64,000 nt of DNA from DATBGZ01 sp963803115 (GTDB lineage Bacteria > Actinomycetota > Actinomycetes > Mycobacteriales > Micromonosporaceae): contig CAWDLN010000019.1 of the NCBI GenBank assembly GCA_963803115.1, positions 62,001-126,000 on the forward strand, written 5' to 3'. Shown piece by piece: positions 7,067 to 16,023 of the stretch. The notes under the pieces are model-generated. The model had not been told where the DNA came from. It was given only the letters and a program-made list of their open reading frames with translations, and did not search any database. The number at the start of each line of letters is the position of its first letter. Position 1 is the first letter of the stretch. A program made the position numbers and the translations under genes.

Positions 7067-9454
7067 ATGGACGTCGTCGACGCTAGCCCGCTCATGCCGG
7101 CGGAACTGAAGCAGATCGATGCCTATTGGCGGGCCTCCAACTACCTGTCCGTGGGGCAGATCTACCTCATGGACAACCCGCTCTTGCGGGAGCCGCTCGC
7201 GCCGGAGCACGTTAAGCCACGCCTGCTCGGACACTGGGGTACGACGCCGGGGCTGAATCTCATCTACGCCCATCTGAACCGCATCATCGCGCACCGCCAG
7301 CAGGAGGTGCTCTACGTGACCGGCCCCGGCCACGGCGGCCCAGGGCTCGTCGCGAATGTCTGGCTCGAGGGCACGTACGGCGAGGTCTATCCATCGGTCG
7401 GGCACGACCTGGCCGGCATGCGCCGGCTCTTCAAGCAGTTCTCGTTCCCGGGTGGGATACCTAGCCACGTGGCGCCTGAGACGCCCGGCTCCATCAACGA
7501 GGGTGGCGAGCTGGGCTACTCGCTCGCGCACGCGTACGGCGCGGCGTTCGACAATCCCGAGCTGGTGGTCGCCTGCGTCATCGGCGACGGTGAGGCCGAA
7601 ACCGGAGCGCTCGCGACAGCGTGGCACTCGAACAAGTTCCTCGATCCGGCCGGCGACGGCGCGGTGTTACCCGTCCTCCACCTCAACGGCTACAAGATTG
7701 CCAATCCGACGATACTGGCCCGGATCACTGAGCGGGAACTGACGGATCTGCTGACCGGATATGGTTATCGGCCCTACCTCGTCGCCGGCGACGACCCGAC
7801 CACGGTGCACCAGCAGCTCGCGGCGACGCTCGACATCGTCTTCGACCAGATCGCCGCCATCCAGCAGGCCGCCCGGACCGGCGACGGCGACGACCGTCCA
7901 CAGTGGCCAATGATCGTGCTCCGAACGCCGAAGGGTTGGACCGGCCCGGCGACGGTCGATGGACTTCCGGTCGAAGGTACGTGGCGAGCGCACCAGGTGC
8001 CGCTGCCGGCCGTACGGGACGACGCCGACCATCTCGCCCAGTTGGAGACGTGGTTGCGCTCCTACCGCCCCGGGGAGCTCTTCGACGACGGCGGGGCGCC
8101 CCGACCGGAGGTGGTCAATTGGCTGCCCACGGGTGATCTGCGCATGGGAGCTAACCCGCATGCCAACGGCGGCCGGTACACCCGCGATCTCGTCCTGCCC
8201 GACTTCCGCGAGTACGGCGTGAAGGTACCCGAGCCGGGAACGACCACCGCCGAGCCGACGCGGGTGCTCGGCGGATGGCTGCGTGAGGTCGTCGTCGTCA
8301 ACGAGCCGTACCACAACTTCCGGATCGTGGGCCCGGACGAGACGCAGTCCAACCGCCTTGGAGCCGTGCTCGAGGTGACCGACAAGGTGTGGCGGGCCGA
8401 AATCTCCGATGTGGACGAACATCTCGGTCGCCGCGGTCGGGTCATGGAAATTCTCTCCGAGCACACGTGCCAGGGCTGGCTCGAGGGCTACCTCCTCACC
8501 GGCCGGCACGGCCTGTTCCCGTGCTACGAGGCGTTCATCCACATCGTGGACTCCATGGTGAACCAGCACGCGAAGTGGCTCAAGGTGAGCCGCGGGCTGG
8601 CCTGGCGCAAGCCGATCCCGTCGTTGAACTACCTACTGACATCGCACGTGTGGCGGCAGGACCACAACGGCTTCTCCCATCAGGATCCAGGTTTCATCGA
8701 CCACGTCATGAACAAGAAGCCCAGCATCATCCGCGTCTACCTGCCGCCCGACGCGAACACTCTGCTGTCGGTCGCCGACCACTGCTTACGTTCTCGTGAC
8801 TACATCAATGTCATCGTCTCGGGCAAGCAGCCCGCTCCGTCCTGGTTGGACATCGAGACCGCGTCGCGGCACTGCGAGCGTGGCGTGGGAATCTGGGACT
8901 GGGCCTGCGCCGACGCGGGCGATCCCGATGTGGTCCTCGCCTGCGCCGGCGACGTGCCGACGATGGAAACCCTGGCCGCGACCGACCTCCTGCGGCAGTA
9001 CCTGCCCGAGCTGCGGGTGCGCGTGGTTAATGTGGTCGACCTGATGCGCCTGCTGCCGGCCGGGGACCATCCGCATGGGCTGCCTGATGCGGAGTTCGAC
9101 GCGATCTTTACCACCGACCGGCCGATCATCTTCGCCTACCACGGCTATCCCCCACTGATTCACCGGCTCACCTACCGGCGCCACGGCCATGACAACTTCC
9201 ATGTACGCGGCTACCAGGAGGAGGGTACGACGACGACGCCGTTCGACATGTTGGTGCTCAACAACCTGGACCGGTACCACCTCGTGATGGACGTCATCGA
9301 CCGAGTGCCCGGGCTCGCTCGCCGGGCGGCCGTGTTGCGGCAGGAGATGGTTGACCGGCGGGCCCGGCATCACGAATACGTCCGTATCACCGGTGAGGAT
9401 CTGCCCGAGATCCGCGACTGGGTCTGGCCCGGCCGCCTCCCGTCTTCCACTTGA
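7067..9454 (+). CDS. xfp: xylulose-5-phosphate/fructose-6-phosphate phosphoketolase
   Basis: The start is the ATG at 7067, preceded by GGAGA; the frame extends further upstream only as a shadow of ackA. The length of 795 residues is typical of the family. The thiamine diphosphate enzyme splits xylulose-5-phosphate, or fructose-6-phosphate, with phosphate into acetyl phosphate plus glyceraldehyde-3-phosphate or erythrose-4-phosphate. Family motifs are clear: TGPGHGGPG, YPSVGHDLAGMRRLFKQFS, the ThDP/metal motif GDGEAETG, LHLNGYKIANPT, and the late QDHNGFSHQDPGFIDHV block. With ackA it would give ATP and acetate from pentose phosphates without loss of carbon as CO2. Confidence 0.96.
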   Translation: MDVVDASPLMPAELKQIDAYWRASNYLSVGQIYLMDNPLLREPLAPEHVKPRLLGHWGTTPGLNLIYAHLNRIIAHRQQEVLYVTGPGHGGPGLVANVWLEGTYGEVYPSVGHDLAGMRRLFKQFSFPGGIPSHVAPETPGSINEGGELGYSLAHAYGAAFDNPELVVACVIGDGEAETGALATAWHSNKFLDPAGDGAVLPVLHLNGYKIANPTILARITERELTDLLTGYGYRPYLVAGDDPTTVHQQLAATLDIVFDQIAAIQQAARTGDGDDRPQWPMIVLRTPKGWTGPATVDGLPVEGTWRAHQVPLPAVRDDADHLAQLETWLRSYRPGELFDDGGAPRPEVVNWLPTGDLRMGANPHANGGRYTRDLVLPDFREYGVKVPEPGTTTAEPTRVLGGWLREVVVVNEPYHNFRIVGPDETQSNRLGAVLEVTDKVWRAEISDVDEHLGRRGRVMEILSEHTCQGWLEGYLLTGRHGLFPCYEAFIHIVDSMVNQHAKWLKVSRGLAWRKPIPSLNYLLTSHVWRQDHNGFSHQDPGFIDHVMNKKPSIIRVYLPPDANTLLSVADHCLRSRDYINVIVSGKQPAPSWLDIETASRHCERGVGIWDWACADAGDPDVVLACAGDVPTMETLAATDLLRQYLPELRVRVVNVVDLMRLLPAGDHPHGLPDAEFDAIFTTDRPIIFAYHGYPPLIHRLTYRRHGHDNFHVRGYQEEGTTTTPFDMLVLNNLDRYHLVMDVIDRVPGLARRAAVLRQEMVDRRARHHEYVRITGEDLPEIRDWVWPGRLPSST

Positions 9455-9480
9455 CCGCCGGGCTCTATCCACTCTGGACG

Positions 9481-10494
9481 TACCGACGGGTACTTCTTTT
9501 TCTCGACTTTCTTGGCGTCTTCGGTCGCGGCGGTCGCGTCCCGGCAGGACCCAGACGCCACTGCCACCGCCACGGCGTCCTCGGACGGCGCCTCCTCCGA
9601 CGGGGTCCGCGTTCGGGTCGGGGACTGCGGCTAATGGTGGGGCTGGGCACGATCGCCGGTTGCGACCGGCGCTGTGGCGACCTCCTCGGCTACGGCCCGA
9701 TACACGCCGAACTCGCCCGCCGCATCAGCGCCGCCCCGAGCGCGTCCTGGTTCTACGTGCTCACCGACCCCGACGGCACACCGTTGGATGTTGGGCCGAC
9801 CCCGCGCCGACCCACCCAGCCCTGGGCCGACGGGGCGCCGCCGGGCTACCCACGGGTGGAGATCTGGCTCCACCTCACCCGTGACCAACTCACCCAACTC
9901 GCCGATCAGCCGCCACCGGGCTGGCACGACTTGATCGCCGACCTTACGCATCGCATCGCCAACAGCCCCGGCGGGCCACCCAACGGCGACCCCCGCGACC
10001 GGCTGCCCAACGCTGCCCTGCGCCGCTGGATATGCATCCGCGATCGCCAATGCGTGTTTCCGGGCTGCCGCGTGGCCCCGCACCGGTGCGAACCGGATCA
10101 CACCATCGAACACGCCCACGGCGGCCCCACCAGCGATGCCAACCTGGCCAACGCCTGCACCCCCGACCACACGCTGCGGCACAAGCACGGCTGGACCGTG
10201 CACCAGCCCCGACCCGGACACATCGTCTGGACCAGCCCGTTGGGTCACCGCTACGAGCGAACCCCACCACCCGCCGCCGGCCACACGTACAAGCCCATGC
10301 CGCAGCCCACCCACCCCGACGAAGACAGCCTCCGCTTCTGGGTCAACCCCGACGACACCGGCTGGGAACGCAACACCTGCCTGCGCCAGGCACCACCACC
10401 CCCACCACCGAAACCCGAGCCCGAATCGCCGCCGCCACCACCGCAGCCCCGACCCTCCACAGTCGACCCCGACGACGACATCCCACCCTCTTGA
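9481..10494 (+). pseudogene. 5'-truncated DUF222/HNH endonuclease (13E12 repeat family)
   Basis: The part from about 9634 (MVGLGTIAG) to 10494 matches the C-terminal half of DUF222-HNH proteins: GYGPIHAELARRIS, then a C-terminal HNH-type zinc domain with CVFPGC, DHTIEHAHGG, NLANACTPDH and HKHGW, and a proline-rich tail. The N-terminal DUF222 region, about 200 residues or more, is missing. Between 9481 and 9633 the translation in this frame is arginine-rich and unlike protein. A neighbouring frame reads ASSDGVRVRV, which resembles the segment normally found just before this point. This looks like a decayed, truncated copy of a family that is often multicopy and mobile in actinobacteria. Residual nuclease activity is unlikely. 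Confidence 0.75.
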
Positions 10495-10556
10495 TGTGTG
10501 GCCCCAGACGCATGAACCCAGCGCGAGGACGTAATGCGAGGACGGCAGGTCTCCGG

Positions 10557-11273
10557 TCACGTCCGTAAGTCGATGCGAAGCAGGTCGTGGAGTGCGACTG
10601 AACCCTCCGCGGTCACCCGGACCGCACGCCCGGTGCCGATCCGCTCGACCCATCGCTGATCCATGAGTCGAGAGCAGAGCTGCGCGCCGGCCAAGCCGCC
10701 GAGATGGGTTCGCCTCTCCGTCCAATCCAGACACGGCCGTACCAGAGGCCGCCGTCCTTGGTTGAGTGCCGCCGGGTCGACGCCGACGCGATCGATGAGC
10801 CACGCCATCCCGGAATCCGTGAGACCGAAGCCCGCTCGCTGTTCCAGCAGGCCGGTATCGGTCATCGCATCGGTGATGGCGACCCCGAGCCGACCGGCGA
10901 GGTGGTCGTAGCAGGTTCGGCCGCGAGCCAATGCGTCTCGTGCCACGGCGGCTCGCAGCGAACTCGGCGGCCGCTCGATTGGCGCCGCTCGGGCGCTGAG
11001 GTCTTCGATCAGATGGGCGATGTCGGGCCCGGCGAGCTCGACGTACCGGTGGCGGCCTTGCCGCCGCTGGAGCACAAGCCCGGCCGCCAGCAACCGGTCG
11101 AGATGCTCGGTGGCGGTGGACGGAGCGACCTGGGACCGGGCGGCGAGCTCGCTCGCGGTCCAGGCGCGCCCGTCGAGCAGACAGAGAAGCATCGTTGCGC
11201 GGGTCGTGTCGGCGAGCACGGCGGCGAGGGCGGCCACGCCGACCGCCTCACCGTGCACCGTGGTTGCGCTCAT
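10557..11273 (-). CDS. ArsR-family winged-helix transcriptional regulator
   Basis: This 238-residue protein has an N-terminal ArsR-type winged helix: AALAAVLADTTRATMLLCLLDGRAWTAS as the first helices, LAARSQVAPSTATEHLDRLLAAGLV as the HTH, and QGRHRYVELAG as the wing. A longer C-terminal domain (110-238) carries no classic metal-site cysteine pair. Such extended ArsR proteins usually sense small molecules. The gene is divergent from the P450 gene, with a 64-bp gap containing an inverted repeat, so it probably represses itself and the P450 operon. Confidence 0.8.
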   Translation of the reverse strand: MSATTVHGEAVGVAALAAVLADTTRATMLLCLLDGRAWTASELAARSQVAPSTATEHLDRLLAAGLVLQRRQGRHRYVELAGPDIAHLIEDLSARAAPIERPPSSLRAAVARDALARGRTCYDHLAGRLGVAITDAMTDTGLLEQRAGFGLTDSGMAWLIDRVGVDPAALNQGRRPLVRPCLDWTERRTHLGGLAGAQLCSRLMDQRWVERIGTGRAVRVTAEGSVALHDLLRIDLRT

Positions 11274-11296
11274 CGTCCCATTGTGCGCCCGTCATA

Positions 11297-11314
11297 CTTC
11301 GGCGCAGACCGAAG
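11297..11314. promoter_or_regulatory. inverted repeat in the regulator/P450 divergent promoter
   Basis: The arms CTTCGG and CCGAAG are separated by six bases (CGCAGA). The site lies midway between the two divergent start codons at 11273 and 11338, the expected place for the ArsR-type operator. It is short, so the assignment rests mainly on position. Confidence 0.45.
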
Positions 11315-11337
11315 CGTTGCGCCCGTACAGTCACATC

Positions 11338-12177
11338 ATGAATGACGCGACAGCGACGCTGACCCGGCACGCCGATGTGACGGCCGCACTCTCCGACCCG
11401 CGTTGCGTCGTGGTGCCGGTGCCCGAATCGAGCGGGACCGGCGTCGCGTGGCTCCGAGCCCACGTATTCCGGTTCAGCGAAGGCCCGGCGCACGAGCGGC
11501 GGCGCGCACTGGCGCAGGTCCGGCTGTCCGCCGCCGACCCAACAGCGCTGCGCCGTCGAGCGTTCGAGCTGTCCACGGCCTCCCGATTGTCCACAGTGGA
11601 TTCCGCTCGCGCGACCGTCACCGTTCTCGGCGAGGCCATCGGCGTCGCGCCCGCCGCGGCACCGTTGATAGCCATGATTGCCCCGTCCTACTTCCCCGGC
11701 TCCGACATCCCCGGTTCGGCCGACGAGGCGGTGAAGGCGCTTGTGACGAGCCTCGGCGGACGGTTTGACGAGGAGACCGCCACGATCATCGGCCTTCTCG
11801 TGCAGGCGCACGACGCGACGGCCGACCTGGTCGCCAATACGCTTGCCGCTTACGACCGCCACGGTGCGGCACCGGTCGAAGCGATGGTGGTCGAGACGCT
11901 CCGCCATGATCCGCCCATTCAGTACCTGCGTCGGGTGTGTGCCGCACCGTACGACGGGCATACGGCAGAAACACGCCTGGAGCTCGACATCGCCGCCGCG
12001 AACCGTGATCCGGCGGTGTTCACCGACCCTGAGCGGTTCGATTCATACCGGCCGGACGCGCGTCGCCACCTCACCTTCGGCGCGGGCCTGCGGCCGTGCC
12101 CCGGCGCCGTCCATGCTCTGGCCATCGCGGCCGGCCTTGTCGAGGCCATCCGGGCAGGAAATAGCATCGCGGAATGA
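11338..12177 (+). CDS. short cytochrome P450
   Basis: The predicted protein has only 279 residues against about 400 in bacterial P450s, but the catalytic landmarks are present and in order: AHERRR at 51-56 (C-helix heme-propionate region), an I-helix with AHDATADLVA at 158-167, the ExxR pair Glu186-Arg189, and the heme-ligand loop FGAGLRPCPG with Cys254. The N-terminal A/B-helix region and part of the F/G substrate-access region are missing or compressed. The I-helix has AHDAT in place of the usual AGxDT, so oxygen activation may be altered. The ATG at 11338 fits the leader region; longer upstream starts would run through the divergent regulator. The downstream gene overlaps by four bases. 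Confidence 0.8.
   Translation: MNDATATLTRHADVTAALSDPRCVVVPVPESSGTGVAWLRAHVFRFSEGPAHERRRALAQVRLSAADPTALRRRAFELSTASRLSTVDSARATVTVLGEAIGVAPAAAPLIAMIAPSYFPGSDIPGSADEAVKALVTSLGGRFDEETATIIGLLVQAHDATADLVANTLAAYDRHGAAPVEAMVVETLRHDPPIQYLRRVCAAPYDGHTAETRLELDIAAANRDPAVFTDPERFDSYRPDARRHLTFGAGLRPCPGAVHALAIAAGLVEAIRAGNSIAE
11590..11600. repeat. exact copy of the TCCACWGTGGA palindrome
   Basis: This copy lies inside the P450 gene, read in frame 0 as TCC ACA GTG GAT (Ser85 to Asp88). Again a rare threonine codon (ACA) is used where ACC or ACG would be expected. Confidence 0.85.
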
Positions 12178-12755
12178 AGTGGGACCGTGCGGTTCATCAT
12201 GTCGAGTCGTTGGCGCACTCGTGCGCGGAGATGGCGGACAAGCCATTCTTCTCCCTGACGGTGACGCAGCTGTGGGGCGTGGGTGACATTCTTGGTCCGA
12301 AACAGGATCTCGAATGCGTGACTGTGGCTCTCGTCGTTGACCTGCCACCAGATGACGTCGCCTGGTGGACCGAGCCGAGGGGCGCGGAGCATTGGGCCAA
12401 CGCGACACGGCTGAGCAAGAACCCCGTGCTGGCCTGGTGGCGGTCCGCGAGGGCGCCGGTGTGGAACCACCGGATCCTTCGGCCAGCTCTGGTCTGGGAC
12501 GTAGCCGGGGGTCCGCGCGAGGGCGTGCTGAACGCGCTGCGTGAGGGACGCGGCGAGTCGGTACGAACGGTGCCGCCTAGCGACATGGAGTACGCGGCTC
12601 GACTTCACGATGAGCTCGCGGTGAGCCGGAAGACGCTCGCCGCGGCCACGGCGGCGTACGAGCAGAGGCGGTGGAGCCCCGGCAAACTGGAACCCATCGC
12701 CGATGATCTATGGCGTGCCAGCGACGGTTACCTCGATGTGCTGGCTTGCGTCTGA
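12174..12755 (+). CDS. conserved hypothetical protein coupled to the P450 gene
   Basis: The ATG overlaps the P450 stop codon (ATGA), which suggests translational coupling. The 193-residue product has no signal peptide or membrane segment. It starts MKWDRAVHHVESLAHSC, contains a tryptophan-rich centre (VAWWTEP, LAWWRSARAPVWNH), and ends in a helical part with YEQRRWSPGKLEPIADDLW. I recall similar uncharacterised proteins in other actinobacteria (possibly the DUF7711 group) but cannot confirm the family. A role linked to P450 chemistry is only implied by the overlap. Confidence 0.65.
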   Translation: MKWDRAVHHVESLAHSCAEMADKPFFSLTVTQLWGVGDILGPKQDLECVTVALVVDLPPDDVAWWTEPRGAEHWANATRLSKNPVLAWWRSARAPVWNHRILRPALVWDVAGGPREGVLNALREGRGESVRTVPPSDMEYAARLHDELAVSRKTLAAATAAYEQRRWSPGKLEPIADDLWRASDGYLDVLACV

Positions 12756-12824
12756 CCCTTGCCGCGGGGGGTTGGGAAGGGCAGGTTGTACTTCAGCCGC
12801 ACCGTTGCCCGGCAGGAGGACGCC

Positions 12825-14588
12825 ATGGGATTCATCAAGCCGACAATGCCCACGGTTGACGCCGAGTCCTGGGCGGGCAAGACGAGGCTGGAACGGATCC
12901 GCGAACTGGCTCCGTTCTGGGTGGAGAACGGGTTCGGGACGCAGCGCGTCGTGCATCTGTTCTACGTCGTCAAGTGCCTCGTCTACGCCGGCGGCGCGAT
13001 CCTCGTTGCGAGCGTTACCACGCCCGGCCTCGGCGGGGTGACCCAAGTCGGGAGTTGGTGGACCGAGCCGATTTTCTTCCAGAAAGCGGTGGTCTTCTCG
13101 ATCCTGTTCGAACTGCTCGGGCTTGGCTGCGGCTCAGGTCCGTTGACGCTGCGCATCCTCCCGCCAATCGGTGGGCCGCTGTATTGGCTGCGCCCTGGAA
13201 CCGTACGGCTTCCGGCGTGGCCGGGTCGGGTTCCATTCACGAGTGGCACGACCCGGTCTGGTATTGATGTGGCGCTCTACGCGGCGGTACTTCTCTCCTG
13301 TGGCTGGTTCCTCGCCGCGCCCGGTACGGGGCCTATCGTGACCTCGTTCGTGACCACCCACGTCGGGGTCGTAGACCCGACTCGGGTGGTGCCGCTTCTG
13401 GTCGTGCTGCCGCTGTTGGGTCTCCGCGACAAGACGATCTTCCTTGCCGCGCGGTCCGAGCACTACGTGCTCACCGCGACCCTATTCCTGTTCCCAATCG
13501 TCCCGATGCTGGCCGGGGCCCAGCTCGTCATGCTGCTGCTGTGGTGGGGAGCCGCCACCTCCAAGCTCAACCGGCACTTCCCGTTCGTCGTGTCGATCAT
13601 GATCAGCAATGCGCCGCTACACCGGTCAACCCGGTTGCGGCGCAAGCTGTACCGCCGCTTTCCCGACGACCTCCGCCCGTCGTGGCTCGCCGCCGCGCTC
13701 GCCCATGGTGGCACCACCATCGAGTACACAGTTCCGCTGGTCCTCATCCTCTCTCCAAATAGGACACTCACCTTGGTGGCGGTCGCCGTCATGGTCGTGT
13801 TCCACCTGCACATCCTGTCGACGTTCCCGATGGGCGTGCCCATGGAGTGGAACGTCTTCATGATCTTCTCGACGCTTTTCCTCTTCGGCGCGCATGGCGA
13901 TGTCGGACCCGTACAGGTGCAGTCACCATGGATGGCCGCGATCCTGGCCGCCGCGGCCGCCGTCGTCGTGTTGGGCAACCTCTTCCCGTCCAAGATCTCC
14001 TTCCTGCTCGCGATGCGGTACTACGCGGGCAACTGGGCGACCAGCCTGTGGTGCTTCCGTAAACCGGCCGAGTCCAGAGTGGACACGAACATACGCAAGG
14101 TGGCGCCGTCGGTGCGAACGCAGCTCGCGGCCATGTACAGCCCCGAAGAGACCGAACTCGTCATCAATCTCGGCAACGCGTGGCGAGCCATGCACCATCA
14201 TGGCCGGGCCCTCAACGGGCTGCTGCCACGCGCCCTGGAGTCGCTCGAACCGTACGAGATCGTCGAGGGGGAAACGGTGGCCGGTGTCATCCTCGGCTGG
14301 AACTTCGGCGACGGGCACCTGCACGACGAACAACTGCTCGCCGCGGTGCAGGAGCGGTGCGGCTATGCCGAGGGCGACCTGCGCGTCATCATGCTCGAAT
14401 CGCAACCGATCCACCGACCATGGCAGGAGTATCGCATCGTCGACGCGGCGACCGGCACCGTCGAGAAGGGACGGATCAACGTCACGGACATGGTTTGTCG
14501 CCAGCCCTGGCTCGACGCTGACCCGTCGATCGCGGTGACGGTCACCGGCGCCGGAACATCGGCGCTGCCAACCCTGGAGACGACGTGA
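12825..14588 (+). CDS. DUF3556 multi-span membrane protein
   Basis: The start is the ATG at 12825 after GGAGGA. The N-terminal sequence MGFIKPTMPTVD, WAGKTRLERIRELA and HLFYVVKCLVYAGGA is characteristic of the DUF3556 family of actinobacterial membrane proteins, known mainly from mycobacteria. The 587-residue protein has about ten hydrophobic segments in its first 440 residues and a soluble C-terminal part (EPYEIVEGETVAGVILGWNFGDGHLHD). The downstream FAD oxidoreductase gene starts inside its stop codon, so the two are probably made together. An envelope or lipid-related function is plausible but unproven. Confidence 0.85.
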   Translation: MGFIKPTMPTVDAESWAGKTRLERIRELAPFWVENGFGTQRVVHLFYVVKCLVYAGGAILVASVTTPGLGGVTQVGSWWTEPIFFQKAVVFSILFELLGLGCGSGPLTLRILPPIGGPLYWLRPGTVRLPAWPGRVPFTSGTTRSGIDVALYAAVLLSCGWFLAAPGTGPIVTSFVTTHVGVVDPTRVVPLLVVLPLLGLRDKTIFLAARSEHYVLTATLFLFPIVPMLAGAQLVMLLLWWGAATSKLNRHFPFVVSIMISNAPLHRSTRLRRKLYRRFPDDLRPSWLAAALAHGGTTIEYTVPLVLILSPNRTLTLVAVAVMVVFHLHILSTFPMGVPMEWNVFMIFSTLFLFGAHGDVGPVQVQSPWMAAILAAAAAVVVLGNLFPSKISFLLAMRYYAGNWATSLWCFRKPAESRVDTNIRKVAPSVRTQLAAMYSPEETELVINLGNAWRAMHHHGRALNGLLPRALESLEPYEIVEGETVAGVILGWNFGDGHLHDEQLLAAVQERCGYAEGDLRVIMLESQPIHRPWQEYRIVDAATGTVEKGRINVTDMVCRQPWLDADPSIAVTVTGAGTSALPTLETT

Positions 14589-15997
14589 CCGACGCCGTCG
14601 TGGTCGGTTCCGGGCCGAACGGCCTGGCCGCCGCCGTCACCCTCGCCCAGGCGGGCGTGAGCGTCACTGTCCTGGAGGCCAGCGATCGCATCGGCGGCGG
14701 CACGCGCAGCGGGGAGCTCACCGTGCCCGGACTGCTTCACGACGAGTGCTCGGCGTTCCACCCGACCGGCGTCGCCTCACCGTTCCTGCGATCGCTTGAT
14801 TTGCAACGGTACGGCGTGGAGTGGGCGTGGCCACCCATCGACCTCGCTCATCCCCTCGACACCGGCAGTGCCGGCGTGCTGAGCCGCGCGATGGCGACCA
14901 CGACGGAACTGCTAGGCCCCGACGGCGAGAGGTGGCGCCGACTCTTCGAGCCCCTGGCGGCCGGATTCGACACGCTGGCCGCGGAGATCATGCAGCCAGT
15001 GCTGCACCTGCCTCGGCATCCCGCGGCGCTGGCGACCTTTGGCCTTCGGTCCGCGCTCCCGGCGACCACCATCGCCCGCCGGTGGCGCACCGAGGAGGCG
15101 ATGGGGCTCTTCGCGGGCGTGGCCGCGCACCAGATGCATCCCCTCCGAGTGCCGTTCTCGGCATCGGTCGGCCTGGTGTTGACCGCGGCGGGACACGCGT
15201 ACGGCTGGCCGGTCGCGAAGGGTGGTTCCGGCGCCATCGCGGCCGCACTCGAGGCATTGCTGCGCTCGCTCGGAGGCACCATCGAGACCGGCATTCGGGT
15301 GTCCACTCTGGACCAGGTACCGCGAACGGACATCGTCATGCTCGACGTCGCGCCGGCCGCCGCCGACCGGATCCTCGGCGATCGGCTACCGTCGCGGGTC
15401 GCCCGCGCTTACCGGCGGTACCGGCACGGGCCGGCCGCGTTCAAGCTCGACCTCGCCGTCGAGGGTGGCATCCCGTGGCGCAATGAGCATTGTCGCCGCG
15501 CCGGGACCGTCCACCTTGGAGGAACACTCGGCGAGATCGTGCAGGCCGAGGACGATATCGCCGCGGCCCGCATGCCGAAGCGACCATTCGTCCTCATTGG
15601 ACAGCAATACCTCGCCGACCCTGGCCGCTCCGCCGGGGACCTGCACCCGGTCTGGGCGTACGCGCACGTGCCAGCCGGCTACACCGGCGATGCGAGCGAC
15701 GCCATCCTCGCCCAGATCGAACGCTTTGCACCCGGCTTCAAGGGCCGGATCCAGGCCCAAGCCGCGCGGTCGCCCGCCGCCCTGGCCGAATACAACGCTA
15801 ACTATGTCCACGGCGACATCGCAACCGGGGCGAACGACATCCGCCAGCTGCTGTTACGTCCCCGGCTCACACTTCATCCGTACCGGACTGGCGTTTCCAG
15901 GGTTTACCTGTGCTCGGCGGCCACTCCCCCGGGCGCCGGCGTGCACGGCATGTGCGGCCACAACGCCGCCCGCGCGGCCTTGGCCGATCTGCGGTAA
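14585..15997 (+). CDS. phytoene desaturase-type FAD/NAD(P)-dependent oxidoreductase
   Basis: The GTG start overlaps the DUF3556 stop (GTGA). The 470-residue protein begins with a dinucleotide-binding motif (VVVGSGPNGLAAAVTLAQAG at about 5-24, then VLEASDRIGGGTRS) typical of the amine oxidase/CrtI flavoprotein superfamily. The C-terminal FAD-binding end has RVYLCSAATPPGAGVHGMCG. Members of this subgroup (COG1233) act as desaturases, isomerases or dehydrogenases on carotenoids, retinoids or other lipids. No other carotenoid gene is nearby, so a carotenoid role is not supported here. Pairing with a DUF3556 membrane protein suggests a membrane-lipid substrate. Confidence 0.85.
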   Translation: MTDAVVVGSGPNGLAAAVTLAQAGVSVTVLEASDRIGGGTRSGELTVPGLLHDECSAFHPTGVASPFLRSLDLQRYGVEWAWPPIDLAHPLDTGSAGVLSRAMATTTELLGPDGERWRRLFEPLAAGFDTLAAEIMQPVLHLPRHPAALATFGLRSALPATTIARRWRTEEAMGLFAGVAAHQMHPLRVPFSASVGLVLTAAGHAYGWPVAKGGSGAIAAALEALLRSLGGTIETGIRVSTLDQVPRTDIVMLDVAPAAADRILGDRLPSRVARAYRRYRHGPAAFKLDLAVEGGIPWRNEHCRRAGTVHLGGTLGEIVQAEDDIAAARMPKRPFVLIGQQYLADPGRSAGDLHPVWAYAHVPAGYTGDASDAILAQIERFAPGFKGRIQAQAARSPAALAEYNANYVHGDIATGANDIRQLLLRPRLTLHPYRTGVSRVYLCSAATPPGAGVHGMCGHNAARAALADLR

Positions 15998-16023
15998 GGC
16001 GTGCGAGACCTGGACACAGTGGA

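Noticed and set aside
5854..7095. Long minus-strand frame opposite ackA, continuous with the MarR-GNAT gene
   Set aside because: Its translation lacks family motifs and is a codon-bias shadow of ackA. The MarR-GNAT start at 5853 is set by the homology and by the palindrome.
9451..9633. Intact start for the HNH protein at 9451
   Set aside because: The translation before about 9634 is arginine-rich and lacks the DUF222 domain expected there, so the gene is treated as truncated.
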